64,000 nucleotides of DNA from assembly GCF_000722685.1 (NCBI RefSeq), contig NZ_JPFV01000011.1:372001-436000 (forward strand), in the 5' to 3' direction. Under the pieces are notes generated by a model, which did not search any database, was not told where the DNA came from, and was given only the letters and a program-made list of their open reading frames with translations. Within the stretch, counting starts at the first letter, position 1. Each line of letters starts with the position of its first letter. A program made the translations under genes and the position numbers. Shown here one piece after another: positions 36,163 to 44,376 of the stretch. The stretch comes from Streptococcus mitis (GTDB lineage: Bacteria > Bacillota > Bacilli > Lactobacillales > Streptococcaceae).

Positions 36163-38181
36163 CTAATTTTTATCGAGAATATGCCAACTTACTTTATAAG
36201 TTATAACTAAGTAAATTAGAAAGAGGAGAGCTGCCACTCCTAGATAGGTCACATCAATTGTGATAGTTGTATTGGCAAAGTTTTCAAAGTAACCTAATAA
36301 GGACTTGCTTAGAGAAATCGCTAATGGAACAGCAAGTAGCAAGGGAACAAAGAAGTAACTTATAATTTGATGAATAAGTATTTTCTTATTTTGTTTTTTC
36401 TTATTTCCCAATAGATATAAGATACGATAATCATTAATGCTGTCTAGTGCACTTGTTGAGATTTGTAGAGATAAAATGCTAAGTGAAATAATAATAAACA
36501 CAACACTAATAAATATCAATACTAGTACAATGACTCCCATAAATCCTATATAAAGCTCAGATAATCTCACCTTACTTTGATAAGTGAAGTCATTTAATTC
36601 TGCACCATCCAACGTAAAGTAATGCTTATCAACCCACTCTTTCAAAAACGTTTCAATTTTTCTTTTATCAATATTTTCTTTATATTTAACCACATAAGTT
36701 GTAAAGTCTTCGTTCAATTCTTTAATAACTTTATCTGGTACAATAAGAGTTCCCGAATCATTTAATCCTACTGAAGAAAGAAAATAAACAGTATCTAATG
36801 GTTGGGACGATGCCAGTTTTAAAGAATAACCGCCAATCGATAAGTCTTTCTTTTGTAGTAAAAATTCTTGGATTTGTTTAATAGTTCCTTTGTAATTTGC
36901 ATTTATTAGATAGCCATCATCAGCTAAGTTAATATCTTTTTTGCCTTGTAGTTTTCTTAGATGATTATAAGCTGAAATCCCTAAAATACGGACTTTTGAA
37001 TCAGGTAACCCTTTATCGTGCTCCCATAACTGACTAGTATCTATTATATCTTTATAAGTCAAATCACTCGTAAAAGTTGAATAAATATATTCATCTTTTA
37101 CGACATCAAAATCAAAGCCGCCTGCTTGTAATCTATCTTTTACACTCTCGTTTCCATAATGAAACTCATTACCTCTATATAAATTGACTTGTAAATCATA
37201 AGGGGCGTAACGATTCAACTCATGGTTCATGGTTGTGTATGAACTGCCACCAAACACTAGTAAACTAAGAGCCAGAGTCAAGGTCATAGATAGTACTGCT
37301 AGCGTTACAGAATTGCTGTCCGCTTGTTTGGAAAATTGGCGGATTTTAAATGAGTTTAATTTATTATAATAGAAGGAAGATACTCTCTTAACAACTCCAA
37401 GTAAGAAATTACTTAAGGTGTTGTAAAATAAAATGACAAAGATAACTAAAATCGATACTAATAAAACTCCCCAGTTTTTCAAAATGGATAAGTGATGATA
37501 ATCAGAAAAATAAATACTACCAGAGATGATAACAATACTTGAAATAATGAAAATTAACAATTGTAAAATAGAATTTTCTTTAATAATTCGTGATTTTTCA
37601 ATGCCGTTTTCTTGAATTAAGCTAATGATTGTTTTCTTTCTAAATTTCAAAATGTCCATTAAACCAACTATTAAACTAGTTACCACATAGGAATAGCCCA
37701 ACAGAGAGAGTGACTTAAGATCTAAAAAGAATAGATTTCCAAAATAATTTGCCATAAAAAACTCAGAAGCAATGTGAGCAAGTAAAATAAGTAAGATTAG
37801 CCCAAAAGTAAATCCTAGAACTAAAGCAAAGATATTTACTAACATCGTTTCAAAGAATAGCGTTCCAATAATTTGATATTTTTTCATTCCAAGTGTTGAA
37901 TATAACCCGAGCTCTTTTTGTCGTCTTCCTAAAACAAAATTTGTAGAGTAAACAATAAGAAAGGCGACAGTACCGAGTATCAAATATGAAATAAGTCCCA
38001 TGTACTGGCTCATGATTGTCGTCAACATTTCTTTCGCACCCGATAAGCTCTGCATGACAGGATGACTTGGAAGAGCATTAAAGGCGTACAAAAGACTATA
38101 AATCAAAGCAAGACTTAAAAAATAAATCGTATAGGTTTGTAAGTTTCTAAATACATTGCGTAAAATTAACTTTGGGTACAT
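36163..38181 (-). CDS. FtsX-type ABC permease (BceB-like), lantibiotic immunity
   Basis: A 672-aa membrane protein with about ten transmembrane segments: one at 17-37, three between 55 and 130, further pairs, and a large extracellular domain between about residues 310 and 510. FtsX signatures occur near the start (GRRQKELGLYSTLGMKKYQI) and end (LYLLGNKKKQNKKIL). This matches BceB-type permeases that remove peptide antibiotics from lipid II cycle intermediates. The ATPase gene ends 10 bases upstream, so the pair is one unit; probable self-immunity. Confidence 0.85.
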   Translation of the reverse strand: MYPKLILRNVFRNLQTYTIYFLSLALIYSLLYAFNALPSHPVMQSLSGAKEMLTTIMSQYMGLISYLILGTVAFLIVYSTNFVLGRRQKELGLYSTLGMKKYQIIGTLFFETMLVNIFALVLGFTFGLILLILLAHIASEFFMANYFGNLFFLDLKSLSLLGYSYVVTSLIVGLMDILKFRKKTIISLIQENGIEKSRIIKENSILQLLIFIISSIVIISGSIYFSDYHHLSILKNWGVLLVSILVIFVILFYNTLSNFLLGVVKRVSSFYYNKLNSFKIRQFSKQADSNSVTLAVLSMTLTLALSLLVFGGSSYTTMNHELNRYAPYDLQVNLYRGNEFHYGNESVKDRLQAGGFDFDVVKDEYIYSTFTSDLTYKDIIDTSQLWEHDKGLPDSKVRILGISAYNHLRKLQGKKDINLADDGYLINANYKGTIKQIQEFLLQKKDLSIGGYSLKLASSQPLDTVYFLSSVGLNDSGTLIVPDKVIKELNEDFTTYVVKYKENIDKRKIETFLKEWVDKHYFTLDGAELNDFTYQSKVRLSELYIGFMGVIVLVLIFISVVFIIISLSILSLQISTSALDSINDYRILYLLGNKKKQNKKILIHQIISYFFVPLLLAVPLAISLSKSLLGYFENFANTTITIDVTYLGVAALLFLIYLVITYKVSWHILDKN

Positions 38182-38191
38182 AGCTCCCCTC

Positions 38192-38926
38192 CTATCTTGT
38201 TCGTCTGTATATTTCTTCTAGGTATAATTCGTTTGATAGTCCATTCCGCTCAATATCATCGACAATCTGTCCATCACTGAGAAGAACCATTCGAGACGAA
38301 TATTTAGCAGCAGCAGGATCGTGAGTAACAAGTAGAATAGTTATTTCAAACATTCGATTAATTTCTTGTAAGAGGGACATGAGATTTTCTGAGTTAGCAG
38401 AGTCAAGAGCTCCTGTCGGTTCATCTGCAATCAAGAGTTTGGAGTCATCTATTAACGCTCTAGCTGTTGCGACACGTTGACGTTGCCCACCTGATAATTG
38501 ATTTGGAAATTTATTTTTTAAATTTTGAATAGCTAATTTACCCAAAACATCATTAATTTTCTTTTGATATTTTCTAATGGATTTTCCTTGAATTTGAAGT
38601 GGTAAAATTACGTTTTCATAAACTGTTAAGGTCTCTACAAGATTATAAGATTGAAAAATATAAGAGATATTCTTAGCGCGATAATCGGCTAATTGGCTTT
38701 CTTTTGCTTGAATCATATCAAAATCTTCAAAAACAATACTGCCCGAATCAGGTTTATCAATAGTGGATATACAATTCAATAAAGTTGTCTTTCCACTACC
38801 ACTAGCCCCCATAATGGCTAAAAATTCACCCTTATTTACTGAAAGGTAAATATCAGATAAGGCATGGACTAAACTTTCGCCTTCTCCAAATGTCTTATTT
38901 AATCCTGTTACTACTAGTTGTGGCAT
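38192..38926 (-). CDS. ABC transporter ATPase (BceA-like), lantibiotic immunity
   Basis: A 244-aa ATP-binding subunit: Walker A GASGSGKTTLLNC, Q-loop FQSYNLVETL, signature LSGGQRQRVATARAL, Walker B LLIADEPTGALD, His switch LVTHDP. ATG at 38926 (MPQLVVTGLNKTFGEGES) has GGAGG about 8 bases upstream, so I prefer it to the ATG at 38941. It pairs with the FtsX permease and probably confers resistance to the locus's own peptides. Confidence 0.88.
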   Translation of the reverse strand: MPQLVVTGLNKTFGEGESLVHALSDIYLSVNKGEFLAIMGASGSGKTTLLNCISTIDKPDSGSIVFEDFDMIQAKESQLADYRAKNISYIFQSYNLVETLTVYENVILPLQIQGKSIRKYQKKINDVLGKLAIQNLKNKFPNQLSGGQRQRVATARALIDDSKLLIADEPTGALDSANSENLMSLLQEINRMFEITILLVTHDPAAAKYSSRMVLLSDGQIVDDIERNGLSNELYLEEIYRRTR

Positions 38927-39029
38927 TATCGTTTCCTCCATTTCTTTTATATAATTATTATAGCTTGTAGAAAAATCTATTTCATGAGTATTTCGTGCAG
39001 AATTGAGTCGTAATTTAGGCTTCTTGTCT

Positions 39030-39800
39030 TTTTCTAGGGCACAATCATGACCACCCGTCTAACGGGTGGTTTGGACCAGGGCTATAAGCCCAAATTACCA
39101 GCCAGCGCCTAAAGACGCTGACTTTCACGTTGTTCAAGTCTTATTGCTCTTGACTCGTCACTTGCCTCTTAAAGAGGCTTTAGTATTACTTACCACTATC
39201 CCTAAAGGGATCCTCATATTCTTTTACACTTAATTTATCTAGTGCTATATCATGCTTTTCCTGTTCTTGAATATATTTCTTAATTGTGGCTTCATTGAGT
39301 CCAACCGTACTCACATAATAACCTTCCGCCCAAAAATGCCGATTCCCAAACTTATACTTGAGATTAGCGTGTTTATCAAACATCATGAGTGTATTTTTAC
39401 CTTTTAAATATTCCACGAAACTTGCGACACTTATCCTCGGTGAAATACTGACTAACATATGTACATAGTCTGGCATTAGGTAACCCTCGATAATTTCAAT
39501 ACCTTTATAACTACATAATCGGTGGAATATTTCTCCCAAACTGCTTCGATATTGATTATAGATAACATTTCGTCTATACTTAGGGGTGAACACAATGTGA
39601 TACTTACAGTGCCACTTTGTATGTCATAAACTATGTGCCTTTTGTGCCATATTTTTCTCCTTTCGCTTTACAATTGGCTTGAACACCTTTATTGTATCGC
39701 GTTTGGAGTTTTTTGGGGTATAACCTTCGACGCGCACCCGCACAGCGAGTGGTTTGTTTGTCTCGCACCTAGAGGAGCGAGACGGACTGAAAGTCACATA
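39030..39800 (-). mobile_element. IS200/IS605-family element, inactive (copy 1)
   Basis: The transposase remnant is flanked on one side by hairpins (gaccacccgtctaacgggtggt near 39051; agcgcctaaagacgct near 39105). A second copy with the same flank lies at 54920-55440. Ends are approximate; IS200 elements have no terminal inverted repeats. It sits between the ABC transporter and the precursor-peptide operon. Confidence 0.75.
39186..39650 (-). pseudogene. IS200-type TnpA with nonsense codon and lost HUH His
   Basis: From ATG at 39650 it reads MAQKAHSL then TGA (39624-39626), then HTKWHCKYHIVFTPKYRR in the same frame to the end. The HUH motif should read MPDHVHML but here is MPDYVHML, so one of the two metal-binding histidines is Tyr. 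The nucleophile region (ATIKKYIQEQEKHD) is intact. It is dead by both stop and active-site change. Confidence 0.8.
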
Positions 39801-39802
39801 AT

Positions 39803-39832
39803 AAAAACCAATACTCCTCAAGAGCATTGGTT
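39803..39832 (-). terminator. Terminator of the precursor-peptide operon
   Basis: On the minus strand accaatgctc pairs with gagtattggt (one G-U) over a short loop and is followed by T5. It lies about 35 bases after the 35-aa gene. Confidence 0.7.
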
Positions 39833-39863
39833 AGAAATTATAGTGATAAAACCAATCTATCCA

Positions 39864-39971
39864 CTATTGTTTATCATTACGTCTTTTCATAAAGTAGACA
39901 ATACCAATGATGAATACTCCTAGTACAAGTACAGGAGCATAAAATTCAAGCGTTCCAATAATTCCTTCCAT
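39864..39971 (-). CDS. 35-aa single-span membrane peptide
   Basis: A perfect AAAGGAGG precedes the ATG. The peptide starts MEGIIGTLEFYAPVLVLGVF, continues with a hydrophobic run and ends in a basic tail (MKRRNDKQ), so it spans the membrane once with the basic end inside. It follows the third precursor gene by 32 bases and precedes the operon terminator. Tiny membrane peptides at the end of bacteriocin operons often give immunity; that role is inferred. Confidence 0.7.
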   Translation of the reverse strand: MEGIIGTLEFYAPVLVLGVFIIGIVYFMKRRNDKQ

Positions 39972-40003
39972 TCTATCCTCCTTTAAGGTACAATTCACCT
40001 CTT

Positions 40004-40180
40004 TTAACCACAACTTACATGTGGTGCACTACATTCAAAGGAATATGTAACTACCCATCCGCAATGACCATGAAGGGTCAAAATAATAGCAGTATACAAA
40101 CCTGCAGCAGATTTCCCACCAAGTTCTTGGTGATTAATTTCGTAATCCAAAGTATCAATACCGTGATCTTCTTTTTTCAT
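40004..40180 (-). CDS. Lantibiotic precursor peptide 3, 58 aa
   Basis: Class II lanthipeptide precursor. The leader is acidic (DHGIDTLDYEINHQELGG) and ends in a GG-type site; the core begins KSAAGLYTAIILTL and ends with TYSFECSAPHVSCG, holding several Ser/Thr and three Cys. The TxSxEC pattern resembles the lipid II-binding ring of mersacidin and two-component alpha peptides. Shine-Dalgarno AGAGG upstream. It is the most divergent of the three precursors (HGHCG versus AGRCG). Confidence 0.85.
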   Translation of the reverse strand: MKKEDHGIDTLDYEINHQELGGKSAAGLYTAIILTLHGHCGWVVTYSFECSAPHVSCG

Positions 40181-40255
40181 TACATTACCTCTTTCAATAT
40201 ATCATTTTTATTGTATATTGTCAATAAAAAATAAAGGAACATCTATGTTTAGTTT

Positions 40256-40438
40256 CTAACAGTGAACATTATTACTAGTACACTCATAAGAACATGTGAA
40301 GCATAGACCACATCTTCCAGCTAGTGTCAATTTAAAAGCAGTATACCATCCACCCGACCCCGATTTACCAGCAATCTCTTGGTTACTAACTTCAAATTCA
40401 AGTGTATCAATTTCATTTTTGAATTCATCACATTTCAT
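40256..40438 (-). CDS. Lantibiotic precursor peptide 2, 60 aa
   Basis: Class II lanthipeptide precursor. Leader FKNEIDTLEFEVSNQEIAG; core starts KSGSGGWYTAFKLTLAGRCG and ends CFTCSYECTSNNVHC. It has two more Cys than precursor 1 in the core (LCFTCSYEC), so its ring pattern may differ. GAGG lies upstream of ATG. Same operon as the other precursors. Confidence 0.88.
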   Translation of the reverse strand: MKCDEFKNEIDTLEFEVSNQEIAGKSGSGGWYTAFKLTLAGRCGLCFTCSYECTSNNVHC

Positions 40439-40557
40439 AGTTTCACCTCATAATTCTCCCTTATTACTATCAACAATAATCAGCTTTCAAATATTCAATT
40501 AAATCCTATTTCCCACCAGGAAACTCTTTGGTTCACATAAACAAATTACGTACGTTA

Positions 40558-40690
40558 TTATAGTGGATTGAAACTAGAATAATACACTCCAGCTACTAAA
40601 ATATTTTTAGCAATTAATTTAACTTTCCCAATCGGTTTGTTCACATCTTATTTTAAAATACTGTAAATTATTTTTGTTATGTAGAGCTAG
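40558..40690. mobile_element. IS-end fragment or MITE-like remnant
   Basis: This stretch (tagtggattgaaactagaataatacac ... cggtttgttcacatcttatttt) matches the left end of the IS630-like remnant at 52100-52200 at about 75-80% by eye, with no transposase. It occupies most of the 456-base gap between precursors 1 and 2. Confidence 0.55.
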
Positions 40691-40894
40691 TATTTCTTTG
40701 TATTGAAAATAGAAATTTAATTAGTACCAGTGTATAAACTTGCCCAATATAATGTACGAATTTTCTATTGAGATAAATATGATTTACATTTTTAACATAT
40801 CATCCTCAAGATGATTTAACAACACATTTTAATTTCAATTTATAAGTAACTAAAGATTAGTACAGATATTATTGAGCAAGCATAACACTAAAAT

Positions 40895-41077
40895 TTATCC
40901 ACATTTGACATTATTACTTGTGCATTCAAACGAACCAGTAAACCAGTTCCCACAACGGCCTGCTAATGTCAACTGAATCGCTGTAAACCAACCAGAACCT
41001 GATTTCCCAGCAAGTTCTTGATTGGCAACTTCAAAGTCTAGAGAATCAATCACTGGACGTTCAGCATCCTTTGCCAT
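40895..41077 (-). CDS. Lantibiotic precursor peptide 1, 60 aa
   Basis: Class II lanthipeptide precursor. Leader ERPVIDSLDFEVANQELAG; core KSGSGWFTAIQLTLAGRCG followed by NWFTGSFECTSNNVKCG with three Cys and seven Ser/Thr. AAAGGAGG precedes ATG, the strongest ribosome site of the three, and a TATACT box lies at 41125-41130. LanM should dehydrate Ser/Thr and form the rings; LanT should cut after the AG/GG site and export. Confidence 0.9.
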   Translation of the reverse strand: MAKDAERPVIDSLDFEVANQELAGKSGSGWFTAIQLTLAGRCGNWFTGSFECTSNNVKCG

Positions 41078-41124
41078 AGGCTTATTCCTCCTTTTTTCTT
41101 TAGATGATCATCTTTACAATAATT

Positions 41125-41130
41125 AGTATA
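41125..41130 (-). promoter_or_regulatory. Promoter -10 of precursor peptide 1
   Basis: TATACT on the minus strand, about 48 bases before the start. The upstream DNA holds repeated ttaag/ttaac-type short motifs, which could be response-regulator sites. No good -35, consistent with an activated promoter. Confidence 0.45.
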
Positions 41131-41289
41131 CAACTTAATCTTAACTACGTAATTAGTAAATCGTGCAAAAGTTGTAAGTTTCTCAAATTAACTATATTTT
41201 TTAAAATTTTTTAAAACTAAAAACTCTAAGCAGGCAGATAAATCATCGTTAGGTGCTAAAGGTTTAGCTTATTGTAATTCAGTTATTTT

Positions 41290-41664
41290 CTTTAGAGAGA
41301 CTGGGAAGACTTGTCAGTTGATGAACGCTTACAGAAACGTCAAGAAGATCTCCAACCCTTAATGGAATACTTCTTTGCTTGGTGCCTACGGCAGTCAATT
41401 TTACCTGGTTCAAAACTAGGACGGGCAATTGAATACAGTCTCAAGTATGAAGAAACCTTTAAGATAATCTGGAAAGACAGACATCTCGTCCTTTCCAATA
41501 ATCTAGCTGATCACGCCATTAAATTATTGGTTATGGTACGTAAAAATTGGTTGTTTTCTCAAAGTTTTGAAGGAGCTAAAACAACAGCTTTTATTATGAG
41601 CTTGTTGGAAACAGCTAAACGCCATCAATTAAATAGTGAGAAATATATATATCCTATCTTCTAG
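41290..41664 (+). pseudogene. IS66-family transposase 3' remnant
   Basis: Decodes to the end of an IS66 TnpC transposase: DWEDLSVDERLQKRQEDLQ, then LVLSNNLADHAIKLLVMVRKN and LFSQSFEGAKTTAFIMSLLE. The 5' two thirds are missing. The apparent TTG start at 41311 is not a real gene start. Confidence 0.75.
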
Positions 41665-41754
41665 AATGTCTTCTAAATGAGTAGAATCTCGTAAACAAAG
41701 AGCTTTTAGAGGATTATTTACCATGGACAAAAGTTGTACCAGAAAAGTGCAAAT

Positions 41755-41808
41755 AAGAAATCTCCAGATTAGGAACTATCAGTGAGTTCTCTAGTCTGGA
41801 GATTTCTT
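41755..41808. terminator. Long hairpin, possible terminator
   Basis: aagaaatctccaga and tctggagatttctt are perfect 14-base arms, with further pairing inside (aggaact/agttct). It lies between the IS66 remnant and the lanT stop. T-runs are weak, so it may be a transposon end structure instead. Confidence 0.45.
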
Positions 41809-41958
41809 AATATACTTCGTTATTGGACGATTACACTATAATAACATAAATTCAACTATTATAAAATTAATAGTAAAATCCAGCTAAAGTTATCTAAATA
41901 TGAATTATAGCTGATTTCTCTATTTTTCTACTCAATAATAACTTTATATCAATAAAAG

Positions 41959-44091
41959 CTATGAATTATCTAATTGATATAATTTTCGATAAAGTCCTCT
42001 TTCTCCTTGAAGTAATTCTTGATGGTTTCCCTGCTCTATAATTTTTCCTTTTTCCATCACAAAAATTTTATCTGAATCAATAATTGTAGATAGCCGATGT
42101 GCAATTACCACAATCGTAATGTTCTGTTCTTTAAATTTTTGCATAATTTCTTTCTCATTAACATTGTCTAAATAACTTGTTGCCTCATCCAATAATATTA
42201 TTTTAGGTTTTTTTATAAGTGCTCGAGCTAAGATTATTCTCTGCCTTTGACCTCCAGATAAATTCATCCCCATCTCTGATACTAACGTATTGTACCCCAT
42301 AGGCATCTCCATAATATCATCATGAATATTCACCAACTTACACACTTCTTCCATTTTTTCTTGTGATACAGACGAACTTCCAGCGATATTTTCAAATATC
42401 GTCTTATTAAAGAGTGTCATATCTTGTGGAACAATACCAATTTGTTGTCTTAAATACTGTTTATCTAGACTATAATATTCAAAGTTATCAAAGAAAATTT
42501 TTCCAGTAGTTGCAGGAAATAAGCCTATCAACAATTTTGAAAGTGTGCTTTTCCCAGAACCTGATGTACCTACGATTGCTATTTTTTCTCCTTTATGAAT
42601 TTCAATATTAATATTCGATAAAACTCTTTTACTGTCTTTAGTATATGAAAATGATACATTTTTTAGTGAAATAGATCCATTCAAATCATGTTTAATATTG
42701 CCATTTACTTCGTGTTCCTCCTCTAAAATTTCTACAATACGAGATAAAAACGTCTTACTATTATAAAATGCTACAATAGTATCAAAGATACTATTCACTT
42801 TACTAAACAATACAGTTGATAAAGAGTATATCACAAACATCCCCCCTAATGGATTTTCTAATTGAGGGTGTGGCAATAATGTAACTATTAATAAAATAAA
42901 CGGTGATATAAAAGTGATTATTGTAAATAATGAATTTACCAATCCTGAAAACATCTCACTGTATTTATATCTATGTAAACATTTATCGAAATATTCCTTC
43001 CACTGCTTATATGTTTGTTCTTCAAAACCTTCCATTTTTATTCCCATCATAGAATAGATCATCTCAATTTGTTTATTCTGAAGATTGTTTTGGGAAATTA
43101 CAAATGATTTATTCTTTTGTTCGATGTTCTGTCTAGTAACTAGCAACAATAATAAATTTATTAACAGTAGTAATAATGCTAAGACTGCAATAGAAAAATT
43201 TATGTATGAGAAATAAATTAGGATAAAAACTCCCAATCCAACATCCAACACACCTAGAACTACTTGATTAGTGAATAACTGTCTAATTCTTGTCAAACCA
43301 TTTATAGAATAAATTAAATCGCCACTGCTTCTCGTAGAAAAGAATTTATATGGTAGCCTAAATAAACTTCTGATCACATTAATATTCAACCTTTTATCTA
43401 TATCATTTGTCAAATTAATAGAAAGATAGCGTTGTCCAAACATAATTGCAAAATATAGAAATGTAAATATAACGAAATTAATGACAATATTCGATTGGTT
43501 TATACTAACTCCTGTAGAAACTTGATTGAAAACTTGTTGCAACCAAATTGGTAAAACAAAACTAACTGTATAACTTGCTAATGTCACTAACAATAGTGGT
43601 ATAAAATAATTCCAAGACTGCCATAATTGTCTATAAACTATACTATAATTCTCCCTAGATTTTTGTTTTGTTACTTTATCACTACTCATAACACTAATAA
43701 GATATTCCGAGAATCCTTCGGAGAATTCACTGAAACTATACTTTAATTTCCCAAGTTCTGGGTCAGCTACCCATACAAACTTAGATGTTACTCTCTCTAT
43801 TACAATAAAATGTTTACTTTCCCATAATGCAATAGCTGGAGTTTTTATCTTTTTGAAAGTATCCATTCTATCTTTTGGGAAACGAAATGATTTAATAACA
43901 AATCCCATCCCCTCTAAAAGTTCAATTAAATTCTGAAAACTTGTACCATCTCTACCTGTTTCTTTAATACTTCTTAAATCTTTTACAGAGATTTCATGAT
44001 TATAATAGCTTGATACCATCGCAACACAACATAAACCACACTCCGTTTTTTGATGTTGTTCAATAAAAGGAACTTTATTTTTCATACTCAT
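41959..44091 (-). CDS. lanT: LanT-type peptidase/ABC exporter
   Basis: This 710-aa membrane protein cuts the leader from the modified precursors and exports them. An N-terminal C39 peptidase domain carries the catalytic Cys in QKTECGLCCVAMV (near 18) and His in SKHFIVIERV (near 93). Six transmembrane segments span about 160-430, then an ATPase domain: GTSGSGKSTLSKLL, LSGGQRQRIILARAL, IILLDEATSYLD. It lies downstream of lanM after a 285-base gap. Confidence 0.92.
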   Translation of the reverse strand: MSMKNKVPFIEQHQKTECGLCCVAMVSSYYNHEISVKDLRSIKETGRDGTSFQNLIELLEGMGFVIKSFRFPKDRMDTFKKIKTPAIALWESKHFIVIERVTSKFVWVADPELGKLKYSFSEFSEGFSEYLISVMSSDKVTKQKSRENYSIVYRQLWQSWNYFIPLLLVTLASYTVSFVLPIWLQQVFNQVSTGVSINQSNIVINFVIFTFLYFAIMFGQRYLSINLTNDIDKRLNINVIRSLFRLPYKFFSTRSSGDLIYSINGLTRIRQLFTNQVVLGVLDVGLGVFILIYFSYINFSIAVLALLLLLINLLLLLVTRQNIEQKNKSFVISQNNLQNKQIEMIYSMMGIKMEGFEEQTYKQWKEYFDKCLHRYKYSEMFSGLVNSLFTIITFISPFILLIVTLLPHPQLENPLGGMFVIYSLSTVLFSKVNSIFDTIVAFYNSKTFLSRIVEILEEEHEVNGNIKHDLNGSISLKNVSFSYTKDSKRVLSNINIEIHKGEKIAIVGTSGSGKSTLSKLLIGLFPATTGKIFFDNFEYYSLDKQYLRQQIGIVPQDMTLFNKTIFENIAGSSSVSQEKMEEVCKLVNIHDDIMEMPMGYNTLVSEMGMNLSGGQRQRIILARALIKKPKIILLDEATSYLDNVNEKEIMQKFKEQNITIVVIAHRLSTIIDSDKIFVMEKGKIIEQGNHQELLQGERGLYRKLYQLDNS

Positions 44092-44376
44092 CTCCTATTA
44101 ATATAAAATAATAAGAATTCTAAAATATCAATTTTTAATTCAATTATTTAAAATTTTATTGGCATGACAGAGTCGAAGAAATAACTATGAGTTAGTTCTT
44201 CGACTTTCGAATCCTAAAACTTATAAAACTGTTAGTCACTCAGTTACATACGCCGTATAACTTCTGTATTGACGATAAGATATTTTTGGAGAATTATACA
44301 ACAGTCAGAAGATCATATCAAACTATTCGAAAATACTCACTCATCGTGAGAGGTTTTACGCCCCTCTACCTCAATT

